Part shown: piece by piece, positions 29,216-38,192 of the stretch
Layout: each line of letters opens with the position of its first letter
Position numbering within the stretch: the first letter of the stretch is position 1
NCBI GenBank assembly: GCA_027487945.1
Contig: JAIYCQ010000032.1
Span: 30,048 to 94,047 of the forward strand
Length of the DNA stretch: 64,000 nucleotides
From: Caulobacteraceae bacterium
Lineage (GTDB): Bacteria; Pseudomonadota; Alphaproteobacteria; Caulobacterales; Caulobacteraceae
Reading direction: 5' to 3'
Translations under genes and position numbers: made by a program
The notes under the pieces: generated by a model
Database searches by the model: none
Told to the model about the DNA's origin: nothing
What the model saw: the letters and a program-made list of their open reading frames with translations, nothing else

Positions 29216-30340
29216 ATGAACGTGCTGCAGATTCTCTATTCCGGCCTGGGCGGACACGGCAGCGTCGCCTTCGCGCTGGCGGCTGCGGCCTCGGCGGCGG
29301 GCGACCGCGGCTGGCGCACCGGGATGGTCTTCCTCGGGATCGAGCCGCTGCTGCCGGAGTACGAAGCCCTGTGCGCGCAGCGGACGATCCCGCGCCACTA
29401 CATCCGCGCCACGGCCGGCAAGCCGTGGCGGTCCTGGACGGGTCTGTTCGCCGCCCTGAAAGCCGCGGCGCCCGACGCCATCGTGCTGCACAGCGTCAAG
29501 GCCATCCTGCCCTGCTGGCTCTATGCCCGTGGCCGGGGCCTGCCCGTGGTCGCGGTCGAGCATCAGACGAACAGCCTCAAGACGCGATCCGAGTGGGTGG
29601 CCAGCGCCCTGCTGATGCTGCTGGCCGATACGGTCGTGGTGCTGACCCCCGACTACCGTGACGCGCTGAAGCGGGGTCTGGGGCCGTTCTGGCGCGAGGA
29701 CAAGGTCGCCCTGATCCCCAACGGCATCGACATCGAGGCCTTCGCCCCCGGGGCCCGCCGCCCCCTCGACGGACGTCCCTGCGTGGTGGGTATGGCGGCC
29801 CGCTTTTCGGCCGGCAAGCGGCAGGACCGGCTGGTCGAGGCGGCGGCCCGGCTGCGCGACGCCGATGGCGCCGACCACTGGCGACTGACCCTTGCCGGGG
29901 ACGGCGAGACACGGCCGGAACTCGCCGCCCGCGCCGCGGCGGCGGGGCTGGACGGGATCGTCGACTTTCCGGGCTACCTGGGCGACGCTCCCCTGAAGGC
30001 CTGGTTCGAGACCCTGGACATCTATGTTCATGCGTCCGACGGCGAGACCCTGAGCACCTCGCTGCTGCAGGCCATGGCCAAGGGCCTGCCGATCGTCGGG
30101 TCCGATGTCGCCGGGATCAGCGACCTGCTGGCCCGGGCCGGGGGGTGCGGCCTGCTCGCCGCCGACCAGTCACCCGAGGCCTTCGCGGCCGCGCTGCGGA
30201 CGCTGCGGCAGGACCCGGACCTGGCGCAGCGCCTGGCCGCCGCCGGGCGTAGGCTGGCCGAGGATGAGTTCAGCCAGGGGGCGATGTTCGCCGCCTATCG
30301 CAAGGTGCTGGAGCGGGCATGCCCAAGATCATTCACCTGA
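29216..30340 (+). CDS. Glycosyltransferase family 4
   Basis: A 374-residue GT-B glycosyltransferase. The N-terminal domain begins VLQILYSGLGGHGSVAFALA, with the glycine-rich acceptor loop. The C-terminal domain has ALIPNGIDIEAF, GMAARFSAGKRQDRLVEAA, LTLAGDGETRPEL and the nucleotide-binding DGETLSTSLLQAMAKGLPIVGSDVAG, the GT4 E-x7-E region. It transfers a sugar from an activated donor to a growing lipid-linked glycan in the cytoplasm; donor and linkage are unknown. It is the first gene of the plus-strand sugar run and overlaps the next start by 22 bases. Confidence 0.88.
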   Translation: MNVLQILYSGLGGHGSVAFALAAAASAAGDRGWRTGMVFLGIEPLLPEYEALCAQRTIPRHYIRATAGKPWRSWTGLFAALKAAAPDAIVLHSVKAILPCWLYARGRGLPVVAVEHQTNSLKTRSEWVASALLMLLADTVVVLTPDYRDALKRGLGPFWREDKVALIPNGIDIEAFAPGARRPLDGRPCVVGMAARFSAGKRQDRLVEAAARLRDADGADHWRLTLAGDGETRPELAARAAAAGLDGIVDFPGYLGDAPLKAWFETLDIYVHASDGETLSTSLLQAMAKGLPIVGSDVAGISDLLARAGGCGLLAADQSPEAFAAALRTLRQDPDLAQRLAAAGRRLAEDEFSQGAMFAAYRKVLERACPRSFT

Positions 30341-31362
30341 TCCCCTACGACGGCATCGGGGGTGTCGAGGCCGCCGCCCGGACGATGGCCGCCGTCGACG
30401 AGCCCGACCTGACCTTCCAGCTTCGCTACATCTTCCCCGAGGTCCATTCGCGCGCCGGACGGGGAGCGACCTTCAATCTCGCCCGGATTATCAGCGCAGC
30501 CGCCGCCCTGGTCGCCGAACGGCCCGAGGTTCTGGTGGTCTCGCTGTGGCGGTCGGCGCTGGTCGGGATCCTGGTCAAGCTGCTGCGGCCGCGCACGAAA
30601 CTGGTGCTGTTCGTGCACAATTCACTGGACGCCCACGGCGCCGACCGGCTGGCCACCCGCGCCGCCCTGGCCCTCTGCGATGCGGTCTGGACCGACAGCG
30701 ACGCCTCCGTGGCGCAACGCTTTCCCCGGCGGCCGGACAAGCCTGTCACGACCATCTCCTACCTGTCGCAACGGCTTGACCCCCTGGCTGGGCCCGACCG
30801 GACGCCGGCCCCGATCTTCGCCTTCTGGGGACGGCTGTCGCCGCAAAAGGACATCGGACGCGCCGTCGCCCTGTTCGCGACCGTGCATGCCGCGCGGCCG
30901 GACGCCCGGTTCCACATCATAGGCCCCGATGGCGGCGAGGCCGGACATCTCCGGACAAAGGTCGCCGAGTTCAAGCTGGAGGACGCCGTCTCCCTCGAGG
31001 AGGGCATGCCCTTCGACGCCGTGCGCCGGCGTCTGGTCGAGACGGGCGCCTGTTTCTGCCTGCAGACCAGCCGGTACGAGGGCATGGCCATGTCGGTGAC
31101 CGAAGCCATGCAGATGGGGCTGGTCCCGGTGGTCACGCCCGTGGGCGAGATCGCCCGCTACTGCCGGCACGGCGTGAACGCGGTCGTGATCGACGGCGCG
31201 GACGGCGACGCCGGCGCCGCGAAGGCCGTGCTGAGGCTGCTCGACGAGCCCGCGGCGTTCGCGGCGCTGCGACAGGCCGGCCTCGCGCAATGGCGCGACG
31301 CTCCCCTCTATCGCGACTCTGTCCTGGCGGCTGCCCGGGCGCTGGTGCGGCGCCCGGTTTGA
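30319..31362 (+). CDS. Glycosyltransferase family 4
   Basis: A 347-residue GT-B enzyme. The N-terminus IIHLIPYDGIGGVEAAARTM is the acceptor loop. The C-terminal half has FAFWGRLSPQKDIGRAVALF, FHIIGPDGGEAGHL and SRYEGMAMSVTEAMQMGLVPVVTP, whose EGMAMSVTEAM matches the donor-binding E-x7-E motif. The start lies inside the end of the preceding GT4 gene with GGAG close by, so translation is probably coupled. Donor and acceptor are unknown. Confidence 0.87.
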   Translation: MPKIIHLIPYDGIGGVEAAARTMAAVDEPDLTFQLRYIFPEVHSRAGRGATFNLARIISAAAALVAERPEVLVVSLWRSALVGILVKLLRPRTKLVLFVHNSLDAHGADRLATRAALALCDAVWTDSDASVAQRFPRRPDKPVTTISYLSQRLDPLAGPDRTPAPIFAFWGRLSPQKDIGRAVALFATVHAARPDARFHIIGPDGGEAGHLRTKVAEFKLEDAVSLEEGMPFDAVRRRLVETGACFCLQTSRYEGMAMSVTEAMQMGLVPVVTPVGEIARYCRHGVNAVVIDGADGDAGAAKAVLRLLDEPAAFAALRQAGLAQWRDAPLYRDSVLAAARALVRRPV

Positions 31363-31519
31363 AGGCGGTGAAGGGAACGGTCGGGCCGCCGCTGCTCCGG
31401 ACGGCCATGGCGCATTGCCCACGGACCGCCCCGACGTATAGAAGCCCCAGCCTCGCCCGGGTGACCCGGCGAAAACCCGCGGCGTCCCGCCGACGCCGCC
31501 CCATACCCGGACCCTGCCC

Positions 31520-32482
31520 ATGGCGCCCTCCGTCAGCCTGATCCTTCTCGCCTACCGCCAGGAAGACTATGTGAAGGCCGCCATCGCCTCGGTGCTGGCG
31601 CAGACCTATCCGAAGATGGAGATCATCCTGTCGGATGACTGCTCGCCGGACGGCACCTTCGAGGTGATGCAGGGTTACGCCGCCGCCTACAGCGGGCCGC
31701 ACTCCATCGTCCTGAACAAGACGGCCGCCAACCGGGGCATCGTTCGCCACTTCAGCGAGGTGGTGGCGATGGCGAGCGGCGACATCGTGGTCTTCCTGGC
31801 CGGCGACGACATCTGCACGCCGGACCGCGTCGCCACGCTCGTCGAGGCCTTCGAGCGGCGGCCGGACCTGACGTTCGTGGAGTCGCGGTACGTTCCCTTC
31901 ACTGACGATGACGCGCCGGACGTGCTCCTCGAGACCGTCGCGCGGAACCGGAAGGCCGGGCCGGCGGCGCTCGAGGTCTTCGACATGGCGGACTACAGGG
32001 CCGGGCGCGGACCGTGGCTCAGCAGCGGCACAAGGGCGTTTCTGAAGGAGCCTTTCCTGCGGTTTCCGCCGCTTGAACCCGGCCCGACCGGCGAGGACAG
32101 CGCCTCCGCACTGCGGCTGTTCTACTTCGGCAAGGGCGCCAGGGTTGACGCAGAGCTCCTGCTCAAGCGCGCCCACGCCCACAACCTGACCGGGCCGGAG
32201 GCGCTGCGAAAGATCGATTTCGACCGGATCGGCCGCCAGTACATCGCCGACGCGCGCCACGCCGAGACGCTGGGGCTGATGACCCATGATGAGCGCCTGG
32301 CCTTCGAGGCCTGGGCGCTGGAGCGCATCGACCGCCGCAAGCTGCGTGTGCTGTTCGACCTCGACTATCCTACCCCGACCTGCCTGGTGACGCAGATCCT
32401 GCCGGCCAGAAGCCTTAAGCCGCGCGAGAAATTCTATGCGATCCGGCGCTGCGTCAGCGGGCTTTTCAGGCGCGCTCGCTGA
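31520..32482 (+). CDS. Glycosyltransferase family 2
   Basis: A 320-residue GT-A enzyme. It starts SVSLILLAYRQEDYVKAAIASVLAQTYPKMEIILSDDCSPDG-like (a hallmark GT2 N-terminus). FLAGDDICTPDR follows, holding the acidic metal-binding site, and SSGTRAFLKEPF lies in the acceptor region. No TM helices, so it is soluble or peripheral. It probably adds one sugar to the lipid-linked unit. The 157-base gap before it holds no gene and no clear promoter. The start has a weak ribosome-binding site. Confidence 0.86.
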   Translation: MAPSVSLILLAYRQEDYVKAAIASVLAQTYPKMEIILSDDCSPDGTFEVMQGYAAAYSGPHSIVLNKTAANRGIVRHFSEVVAMASGDIVVFLAGDDICTPDRVATLVEAFERRPDLTFVESRYVPFTDDDAPDVLLETVARNRKAGPAALEVFDMADYRAGRGPWLSSGTRAFLKEPFLRFPPLEPGPTGEDSASALRLFYFGKGARVDAELLLKRAHAHNLTGPEALRKIDFDRIGRQYIADARHAETLGLMTHDERLAFEAWALERIDRRKLRVLFDLDYPTPTCLVTQILPARSLKPREKFYAIRRCVSGLFRRAR

Positions 32483-32567
32483 CCGCAGCACGGCGGGCGA
32501 GAATGTGATTGCCTTGGGTCAATCGCGCCCGCTATCTGGCCCGAAGTGAACAGGAGCGACCGTTTTC

Positions 32568-33443
32568 ATGGCCGGCCCCCTCGATACCGTCCGGCGCCAT
32601 GTCCGTGAGCTGCCTCGCCGATCGGCGCAGACCGCCGGCTTCCTGCTCGACAGCAACGCCCTGGTCATGCGCTGGCCCAAGTACGGCGCTGCGGCCGCCA
32701 ACTGGGGCGACAAGCTGAACCCCTGGATGGCCGCCAGGATATCTGGCCGCCGGGTCGTCCATGCCGCGGAACTCTACCCGGTCGCGCGCCCGCCTGTGCA
32801 CTACTGGATCGGCAGCCACCTGGGCGCGGCGAGCGGCGATCCGCGGGCCATCATCTGGGGAGCCGGGTTCATCAGCACCGACGCGCCCGTCGGCGATCGC
32901 GCGGCCGCACTGCGGGCGGTGCGGGGCTGGCGTTCGGTCGAGAAGCTCCGCAAGGCCGGCGTCACCCCGCCGGAGGTGGTCGGCGACGCCGCCCTGCTGC
33001 TGCCGCGCTTCTACACGCCCGCGCCGGCGCCGCGGCGTTACGCCCTGGGTCTGATCGCCCACTTCCGCGAGCAGGACGATGCCTTCTTCGCCGCCGCCCG
33101 GACCTGGGGCGATGTCCTGCCCATCGACATCAACGGCGAGATCGAAACCGTCGTCGACCAGATCGCCAGCTGCGACCGGATCATCTCCTCGTCCCTGCAC
33201 GGCATAATCTGCGCCGACGCCTACGGCATACCGGCCTACTGGCTGCATTCCTCGGAAAAGGTCGTCGGGGACGGGTTCAAGTTCCACGACTATTTCTCCT
33301 CCGTGGGGCGGCCCGAGCGCGATCCTTTCCCGGTCGGAGCGACGACCAGCCGGGCCGAGGTCGAGGATCACTTCTTCGATTACAGGGTGCAGATCGATCT
33401 CGAGGCGCTGTGGCGGGCCTGTCCGGCAAGGGACGCCGGATGA
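32568..33443 (+). CDS. Polysaccharide pyruvyltransferase family protein
   Basis: A 291-residue protein of the polysaccharide pyruvyltransferase family (ExoV/GumL type), which adds ketal pyruvate from phosphoenolpyruvate to a sugar of the repeat unit. NWGDKLNPWMAARISG is the N-terminal signature (the 'N-x-GD' loop), IIWGAGFIS follows, and the C-terminal SSSLHGIICADAYGIPAYWL is the conserved SxHG motif. Pyruvate would give the polymer negative charge. It overlaps the next gene by ATGA. Confidence 0.87.
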   Translation: MAGPLDTVRRHVRELPRRSAQTAGFLLDSNALVMRWPKYGAAAANWGDKLNPWMAARISGRRVVHAAELYPVARPPVHYWIGSHLGAASGDPRAIIWGAGFISTDAPVGDRAAALRAVRGWRSVEKLRKAGVTPPEVVGDAALLLPRFYTPAPAPRRYALGLIAHFREQDDAFFAAARTWGDVLPIDINGEIETVVDQIASCDRIISSSLHGIICADAYGIPAYWLHSSEKVVGDGFKFHDYFSSVGRPERDPFPVGATTSRAEVEDHFFDYRVQIDLEALWRACPARDAG

Positions 33444-34579
33444 CCAGGCGATCGGGCGTCTACATCGCGCGCCTCGACATCGGCGAACCGCACATCATGG
33501 GGGTGGCGAGGAAGATCGACGCCCAGGTGGCCGCCCTGACGGCGGCGGTCGGACCGGTCGAGACCTGGTTCCTGCGCGGCCTGAGCGTCGAACGCGACGG
33601 CGAGACGGTCTACCGGCAGCCGGCGGGGCCGCTGGCCCGCCAGAGGCTTCACGCGACCGGGTTCTATGACGTCATAGGGCGCGCGGCCCCGACCGCCGAC
33701 TACATCTATATCCGGCATCAGCGGTGCACCCCGGCGCTGCTGGCGCTGCTGGCCCGGCTGCAACGCCAATCGCCGCGCCGCCCGGTGTTCGTCGAGGTGC
33801 CGACCTGGCCCTACGCCGCCGAACAGGTGACGCCCCGCGAGCGTCTGCTGGGGGCTGTGGACCGCCTGACCCGCAACAGACTCGGCCGCTATGTGGACCG
33901 CGTGGTGACGTTCTCAGAGGCGGAGCGCCTGTTCGGCATCCCGACCATCCAAACCGACAACGGCGTGCGGCCGGAGGATTTCCCGGTCGCCCCGGCGGCG
34001 ACGAACGACGCGATCAGGCTGGTGGGCGTCGCCAACCTCGGCCTTCGGCACGCCTACGACCGGATGATCGACGGCCTCGCCGACTATGTGGCGGGGGGCG
34101 GGGTCCGGGACGTCGCGTTCGACATCATCGGCTCGGGCAGCGTCGAGGGTTTCCTGCGCGAGCGGGTCGCCGCCCGGGGGATCGGCGAACGGGTCCGCTT
34201 CCTAGGCCCGATGTCCGGCGCGGCGCTCGACGATCACCTCGCCCGATGCCAGATCGGCGTCTCGAGCCTGGGCATGCACCGGATCAAGGCCGACACGTCC
34301 GACATCAAGTCCCGCGAGTACTGCGCCCGGGGGCTTCCGTTCGTGATCGCCAACAGCGACAGGGACTTCGGGCCGGATTTTCCCTACGCTTTCCATGCCC
34401 CGGTCAATGATACGCCGGTTGATATCAGCGCGGTCATCGCCTTTTTTGACGATCTGCGAGTGTCACGCCCTGACTATCCGGAACGAATGCGCGGCCATGC
34501 GGAGGCGAACCTGACGTGGACAGCCAAGATGGCGCCCGTGATCGCGGCGCTGAACGACCTTTCAGCGGCGCGGACATGA
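33440..34579 (+). CDS. Glycosyltransferase family 4-like
   Basis: A 379-residue GT-B-like protein. The N-terminal half is divergent (YIARLDIGEPHIMGVARKIDA, YIYIRHQRCTPALLALL). The C-terminal half has VVTFSEAERLFGIPTIQTDNGV, FDIIGSGSVEGFL, RVRFLGPMSG and KSREYCARGLPFVIA, a degenerate donor site with the Glu in KSREYCARG. I chose ATG 33440, which overlaps the pyruvyltransferase stop by ATGA and has GGGA upstream; the frame is open 10 codons further. Probably part of repeat-unit assembly. Confidence 0.8.
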   Translation: MTRRSGVYIARLDIGEPHIMGVARKIDAQVAALTAAVGPVETWFLRGLSVERDGETVYRQPAGPLARQRLHATGFYDVIGRAAPTADYIYIRHQRCTPALLALLARLQRQSPRRPVFVEVPTWPYAAEQVTPRERLLGAVDRLTRNRLGRYVDRVVTFSEAERLFGIPTIQTDNGVRPEDFPVAPAATNDAIRLVGVANLGLRHAYDRMIDGLADYVAGGGVRDVAFDIIGSGSVEGFLRERVAARGIGERVRFLGPMSGAALDDHLARCQIGVSSLGMHRIKADTSDIKSREYCARGLPFVIANSDRDFGPDFPYAFHAPVNDTPVDISAVIAFFDDLRVSRPDYPERMRGHAEANLTWTAKMAPVIAALNDLSAART

Positions 34580-35484
34580 CGCCCGTGGATTTCTCGATCG
34601 TCATAACCACCTACAATCGCTCGGCGGTGGTCGAGCGCCTGCTTCAGGCCCTCGACGCCCAGGGCGAGCGGGACTTTCAGGTCGTGGTGGCCATCGACGG
34701 CTCCACCGACGACACCGAGGCGATGCTCGCCCGGCAGCGGCCCGGCTTCGACCTCAAGTGGGTCAACACCCATTGCACCGGCTACGGCCTGGCCCTCGCC
34801 CGCAACGCCGGCATCCTGGCGGCGGACGGTCGCGTCGTGGCGGTGCTGGATGACGACAGCTTTCCCGAGCCGGGCTTCATCGCGGCCCACCGCGACTCGG
34901 CCCGACCGGGGGTCATCACGGGTGGCCCGCGCCGCCCCTCCGATCCCGCCGACACCCGTATGATGGCCAAGGTCGAGCGCCTGTCGACCCTGCCGCCGCT
35001 GACGCCGAAGACCATCCGCACCCTGGACCGCGAGCGGCCTGATCTGTTCCTCATCGAGAACAACATCAGCCTTCTGCGGGAGGACTGGATCGCGATGGGC
35101 CTCTTCAGTGAGCGGATGAAGATCTACGGCTTCATCGGTCAGGAGTTCTTCGCCAGGGCCCGGTTCCTGGACCTGAGCTACCAGTACAATCCGGCGGCGG
35201 CCATCGTTCACCACGGGGAGATGGAGGGCGACAACGGCCTGCAGCGCGCCGGCAAGGTGCGGCAGACGCGCCTGGCCGCCCTGCTGCGCCCGACCCTGAT
35301 GACGCCCCGCCATTTCAGGGCCCAGATCGCCTGGGCCCGCGCCCGCGCCGACGGGGCCCCGGAGGTGGCGCTGCCGCCCTGGCGCCTGCAGGCCGGTCTC
35401 GCCCTGCCCTGGCGCTGGTTGAGGACGAAGGCGGCGGAGACCCGTCGCGGCCTGCGCGACCGCATCCGGCGGAGCGGGTCATGA
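34576..35484 (+). CDS. Glycosyltransferase family 2
   Basis: A 302-residue GT-A enzyme starting VDFSIVITTYNRSAVVERLLQAL, with VVAIDGSTDDT and VAVLDDDSFPEPGF; the DDD supplies the metal-binding DXD. LARNAGILAADG is the usual GT2 helix. The C-terminal third is basic and may bind the membrane surface. It starts in an ATGA overlap with the GT4 gene and ends in an ATGA overlap with the next gene, so it belongs to a tightly coupled run of four. Donor unknown. Confidence 0.87.
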   Translation: MTPVDFSIVITTYNRSAVVERLLQALDAQGERDFQVVVAIDGSTDDTEAMLARQRPGFDLKWVNTHCTGYGLALARNAGILAADGRVVAVLDDDSFPEPGFIAAHRDSARPGVITGGPRRPSDPADTRMMAKVERLSTLPPLTPKTIRTLDRERPDLFLIENNISLLREDWIAMGLFSERMKIYGFIGQEFFARARFLDLSYQYNPAAAIVHHGEMEGDNGLQRAGKVRQTRLAALLRPTLMTPRHFRAQIAWARARADGAPEVALPPWRLQAGLALPWRWLRTKAAETRRGLRDRIRRSGS

Positions 35485-36311
35485 AGTTGCTCGTCTACAC
35501 GGCCGTGTTCGGCGGTTATGACCGTGTCTTCCCACCCGTGGTGCGGGAGGCGGCTCTGGATTATGTCGTCGTCACCGACGATCCGGATCTCAAACCGGCC
35601 GGCTGGCGTGTGATCCGGGTCGATCCAGCCGACTACGGATCGCCCAAGGCCGCCAACCTCCACTACAAGGCGCTGATGCACCGCGAGCTGCCGGGCTACG
35701 ACGCCTCGCTCTACATCGACGGCAATGTCCGGCTGCTGGGCCGGACGTCAGAGCTGTTCGAGCGCTTCCTGGCCTCCGGCGCGGCGCTCGGCGTGTTCCG
35801 GCATCCGACCCGGGACTGTGTCGCCGATGAGGTCGAGGCCTGCATCAACGGCCGCAAGGGCGATCCGGCGACCCTGCGGGCCGAACTGGCGGCCTACCGC
35901 GCGGAGGGCTTCGCCGACGACCAGGGCCTGATCGAGGCCACCATCATGCTGAAGAACCACAATGCGCCGGACATGGATGCGGCAATGGGTCTGTGGCGCG
36001 ACCTGTTCAGCCGCTTCAGGACGCGCGACCAGTTCAGCCTGCCTGTGGTCCGGGCACGGACGGGGGTCCGCTGCGTTTACCACGACTTCAATTTCCGAAA
36101 CCCGAACCCCTGGTTCGGGCACTATCCGCACCGAAAGGGGGCCGGTGTGCGCCCGCTCTATGCCGATATCTTCGCGCGCGCCTATGACAGCGGGTTTCAT
36201 CGTCTGGTCTTGCGCGCCTGGCAGGGCTGGTGGTCGTTGCGGCGCAGGCTGAAGGGGTTCTCCGCGCCGGGCGACGCGGCCGGGGGCGGGGAGGCGTCCG
36301 GGCGCGCATGA
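35481..36311 (+). CDS. DUF616-type putative glycosyltransferase
   Basis: A 276-residue protein starting KLLVYTAVFGGYDRVFPP, with YVVVTDDPDL, KAANLHYKALMHRELPGYDASLYIDGNVRL-like features (LYIDGNV is the DXG site) and FRHPTRDCVADEVEACI. This pattern matches DUF616/TOD1-like proteins, regarded as glycosyltransferases on GT-A grounds. The C-terminus has a basic segment and a Gly/Ala-rich tail. Start and stop both overlap neighbours by ATGA. The biochemical role is inferred. Confidence 0.75.
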   Translation: MKLLVYTAVFGGYDRVFPPVVREAALDYVVVTDDPDLKPAGWRVIRVDPADYGSPKAANLHYKALMHRELPGYDASLYIDGNVRLLGRTSELFERFLASGAALGVFRHPTRDCVADEVEACINGRKGDPATLRAELAAYRAEGFADDQGLIEATIMLKNHNAPDMDAAMGLWRDLFSRFRTRDQFSLPVVRARTGVRCVYHDFNFRNPNPWFGHYPHRKGAGVRPLYADIFARAYDSGFHRLVLRAWQGWWSLRRRLKGFSAPGDAAGGGEASGRA

Positions 36312-37330
36312 AGGTCTTCGTTACAGGCGGCGCCGGCTACATCGGCTCCCACATGCTCACCGAGCTGCTGGGCGAGGGCCATGAGGTCTGTGTCTACGAC
36401 AACTACGTCAACAGCCTGCCCCTGGCGCTGGACCGTGTACGGACCCTGACCAACCGCCCCTTCGAAACCGTCGCGGGCGACCTGCGCCAGGGCGAGCGGC
36501 TGGCCGAGAGCCTGAAGGCGTTCCGGCCCGATGCCGTGATCCATTTCGCGGGCCTGAAGGCGGTCGGGGCGTCGGCCGCCTTTCCGCTGGAGTACTACGA
36601 GAACAATGTGCAGGGCTCGATCGCCCTGCTCCGGGCGATGGAGGCGGCCGAATGCCACCGCATCGTCTTCTCGTCGTCGGCAACGGTCTACGGCGAGCCG
36701 CGCTACCTGCCCTTCGACGAAGCCCACCCCCTGTCGCCGATCAACCCCTATGGGCGCACGAAGCAGTTCATCGAGGAGATCATCCGCGACTGGGTCGCCG
36801 CCCGATCCGGGGCCTCGGCCGTGCTGCTGCGCTACTTCAATCCGGTCGGGGCGCATGAATCCGGTCGCATCGGCGAGGATCCGCTCGGACCGCCGGCCAA
36901 TCTCCTGCCGTTCGTGTCGCAGGTGGCGGTCGGTCGCCGCCCGTTCGTGAGCGTCTACGGCGACGACTACCCGACCCGGGACGGCACCGGCGAGCGCGAC
37001 TACATCCACGTCGTCGACCTGGCGAAGGCCCATACCGCCGCATTGACCTATTGCGCATCGCGGCCCGGCTGCGAGGCGATCAATGTCGGCGTCGGACGGG
37101 GGGCGACGGTGCTTGAGGTCATCCGGGCGTTCGAGGCCGCGTCGGGCCGCACCATTCCCTACCGGATCGTCGCCCGCCGTCCGGGCGACACGGCCTCGAG
37201 CGTCGCCGACCCGTCGAAGGCGCTGGCGCTGCTCGGCTGGCGCGCCGAGCGCGATCTGGGAGACATATGCCGGTCCGCCTGGGCCTGGCAGTCGGCGAAC
37301 CCCCAAGGCTACCGATCGACTGCGTCCTGA
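36308..37330 (+). CDS. galE: UDP-glucose 4-epimerase
   Basis: A 340-residue extended SDR interconverting UDP-glucose and UDP-galactose (or the GlcNAc/GalNAc forms). GGAGYIG lies at residues 7-13, then YDNYVNS, VIHFAGLKAVG, SSSATVYG, the catalytic NPYGRTKQFIEE (Tyr-x3-Lys) and RYFNPVGAHESG. All are standard GalE motifs. The ATG overlaps the preceding stop by ATGA; an upstream in-frame ATG lies inside the DUF616 gene and is less likely. It ends the plus-strand run and would supply UDP-Gal to it. Confidence 0.93.
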   Translation: MKVFVTGGAGYIGSHMLTELLGEGHEVCVYDNYVNSLPLALDRVRTLTNRPFETVAGDLRQGERLAESLKAFRPDAVIHFAGLKAVGASAAFPLEYYENNVQGSIALLRAMEAAECHRIVFSSSATVYGEPRYLPFDEAHPLSPINPYGRTKQFIEEIIRDWVAARSGASAVLLRYFNPVGAHESGRIGEDPLGPPANLLPFVSQVAVGRRPFVSVYGDDYPTRDGTGERDYIHVVDLAKAHTAALTYCASRPGCEAINVGVGRGATVLEVIRAFEAASGRTIPYRIVARRPGDTASSVADPSKALALLGWRAERDLGDICRSAWAWQSANPQGYRSTAS

Positions 37331-37364
37331 GCCGTCCAATCCACCGTAACCGGGAAACCCTTCC

Positions 37365-38192
37365 TCAGATCGGGATCTGCTGATCTTCCTTGCTGATGAA
37401 GGTATCGTATCCTGTATGCGCAAAGAAGTGCAGAATACGGATCTGATGATACCACCTGTTTTGTTCTCGGCTTGCCAGCAGATGGTAAGCGGGTGAGAAC
37501 TTTCGATCACTGTGGCTGTCGTTAAACTCGTTTATCGCGAGCCTCTCCCCCGTCCAGTCGCAATAGAGTTCGAGGTCGCCACCAATAATGTCGTCGAAAT
37601 AGTTAAACACGCGGGGCAGAAACCTGTCCGGGTTCGCATCGAGGATCTTGAATGAATCTATAGTAGAGGAGTAAAAATCCAAGTCGTGGAATATGCATGC
37701 AACCGGAGCCGGTTTGTATTCCTCGAAAAAGGTCCCAACAGTGTCTTTCACGTTACCAAAGACGATTTTCGATTTCTCAAGGTTCGGCGAGAGCTTTTGC
37801 TCGTCCATCGCGAAGAACCCTGACTTCCAGTGATACTTCAGGTCTCTATAGTCTACAGGATCGGGGAGCCCCTTACCGGTGTCGAATCCGTAGATATCAA
37901 CGTCTACACCGGTTTCCTGCTTGACCATTTTGGCGATGCGCTCCAGCGCCAATAGTCCCTTTCCGCCAGCACATCCGAACTCAAGGGCGCTGATTCGCAT
38001 CAACCCTAACGCCCGGGCCAATCGTGCCCCGTTGAGCATCACATATGCATAATGCGGACGGTCCAGCACGCCAGCATGAATCTTATAGTCAAGGTCCCCT
38101 ATGTTCAGGGTCTTTACAATCTTTCGTGCAACCTGGCGCGACAGCGATCCGCTCGCGATATTCTGAATTATACTGGTAAGTCGCGCGTTCAT
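37365..38192 (-). CDS. SAM-dependent methyltransferase-like protein, low-GC insert
   Basis: A 275-residue protein with a Rossmann-type SAM site: LEFGCAGGKG at residues 70-79, FDTGKGLP near 104, and CIFHDLDFYSST, like the metal-binding HDLD/DxDxYxST region of TylF/macrocin-type O-methyltransferases. It probably methylates a sugar hydroxyl of the polysaccharide (inference). Base composition is unlike its neighbours: 27 of 60 bases are G/C in 37381-37440 versus 47 of 60 in 37201-37260. It uses AT-rich codons freely, which suggests recent transfer. GAGG lies seven bases before the ATG. It converges with galE, 34 bases apart. Confidence 0.72.
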   Translation of the reverse strand: MNARLTSIIQNIASGSLSRQVARKIVKTLNIGDLDYKIHAGVLDRPHYAYVMLNGARLARALGLMRISALEFGCAGGKGLLALERIAKMVKQETGVDVDIYGFDTGKGLPDPVDYRDLKYHWKSGFFAMDEQKLSPNLEKSKIVFGNVKDTVGTFFEEYKPAPVACIFHDLDFYSSTIDSFKILDANPDRFLPRVFNYFDDIIGGDLELYCDWTGERLAINEFNDSHSDRKFSPAYHLLASREQNRWYHQIRILHFFAHTGYDTFISKEDQQIPI

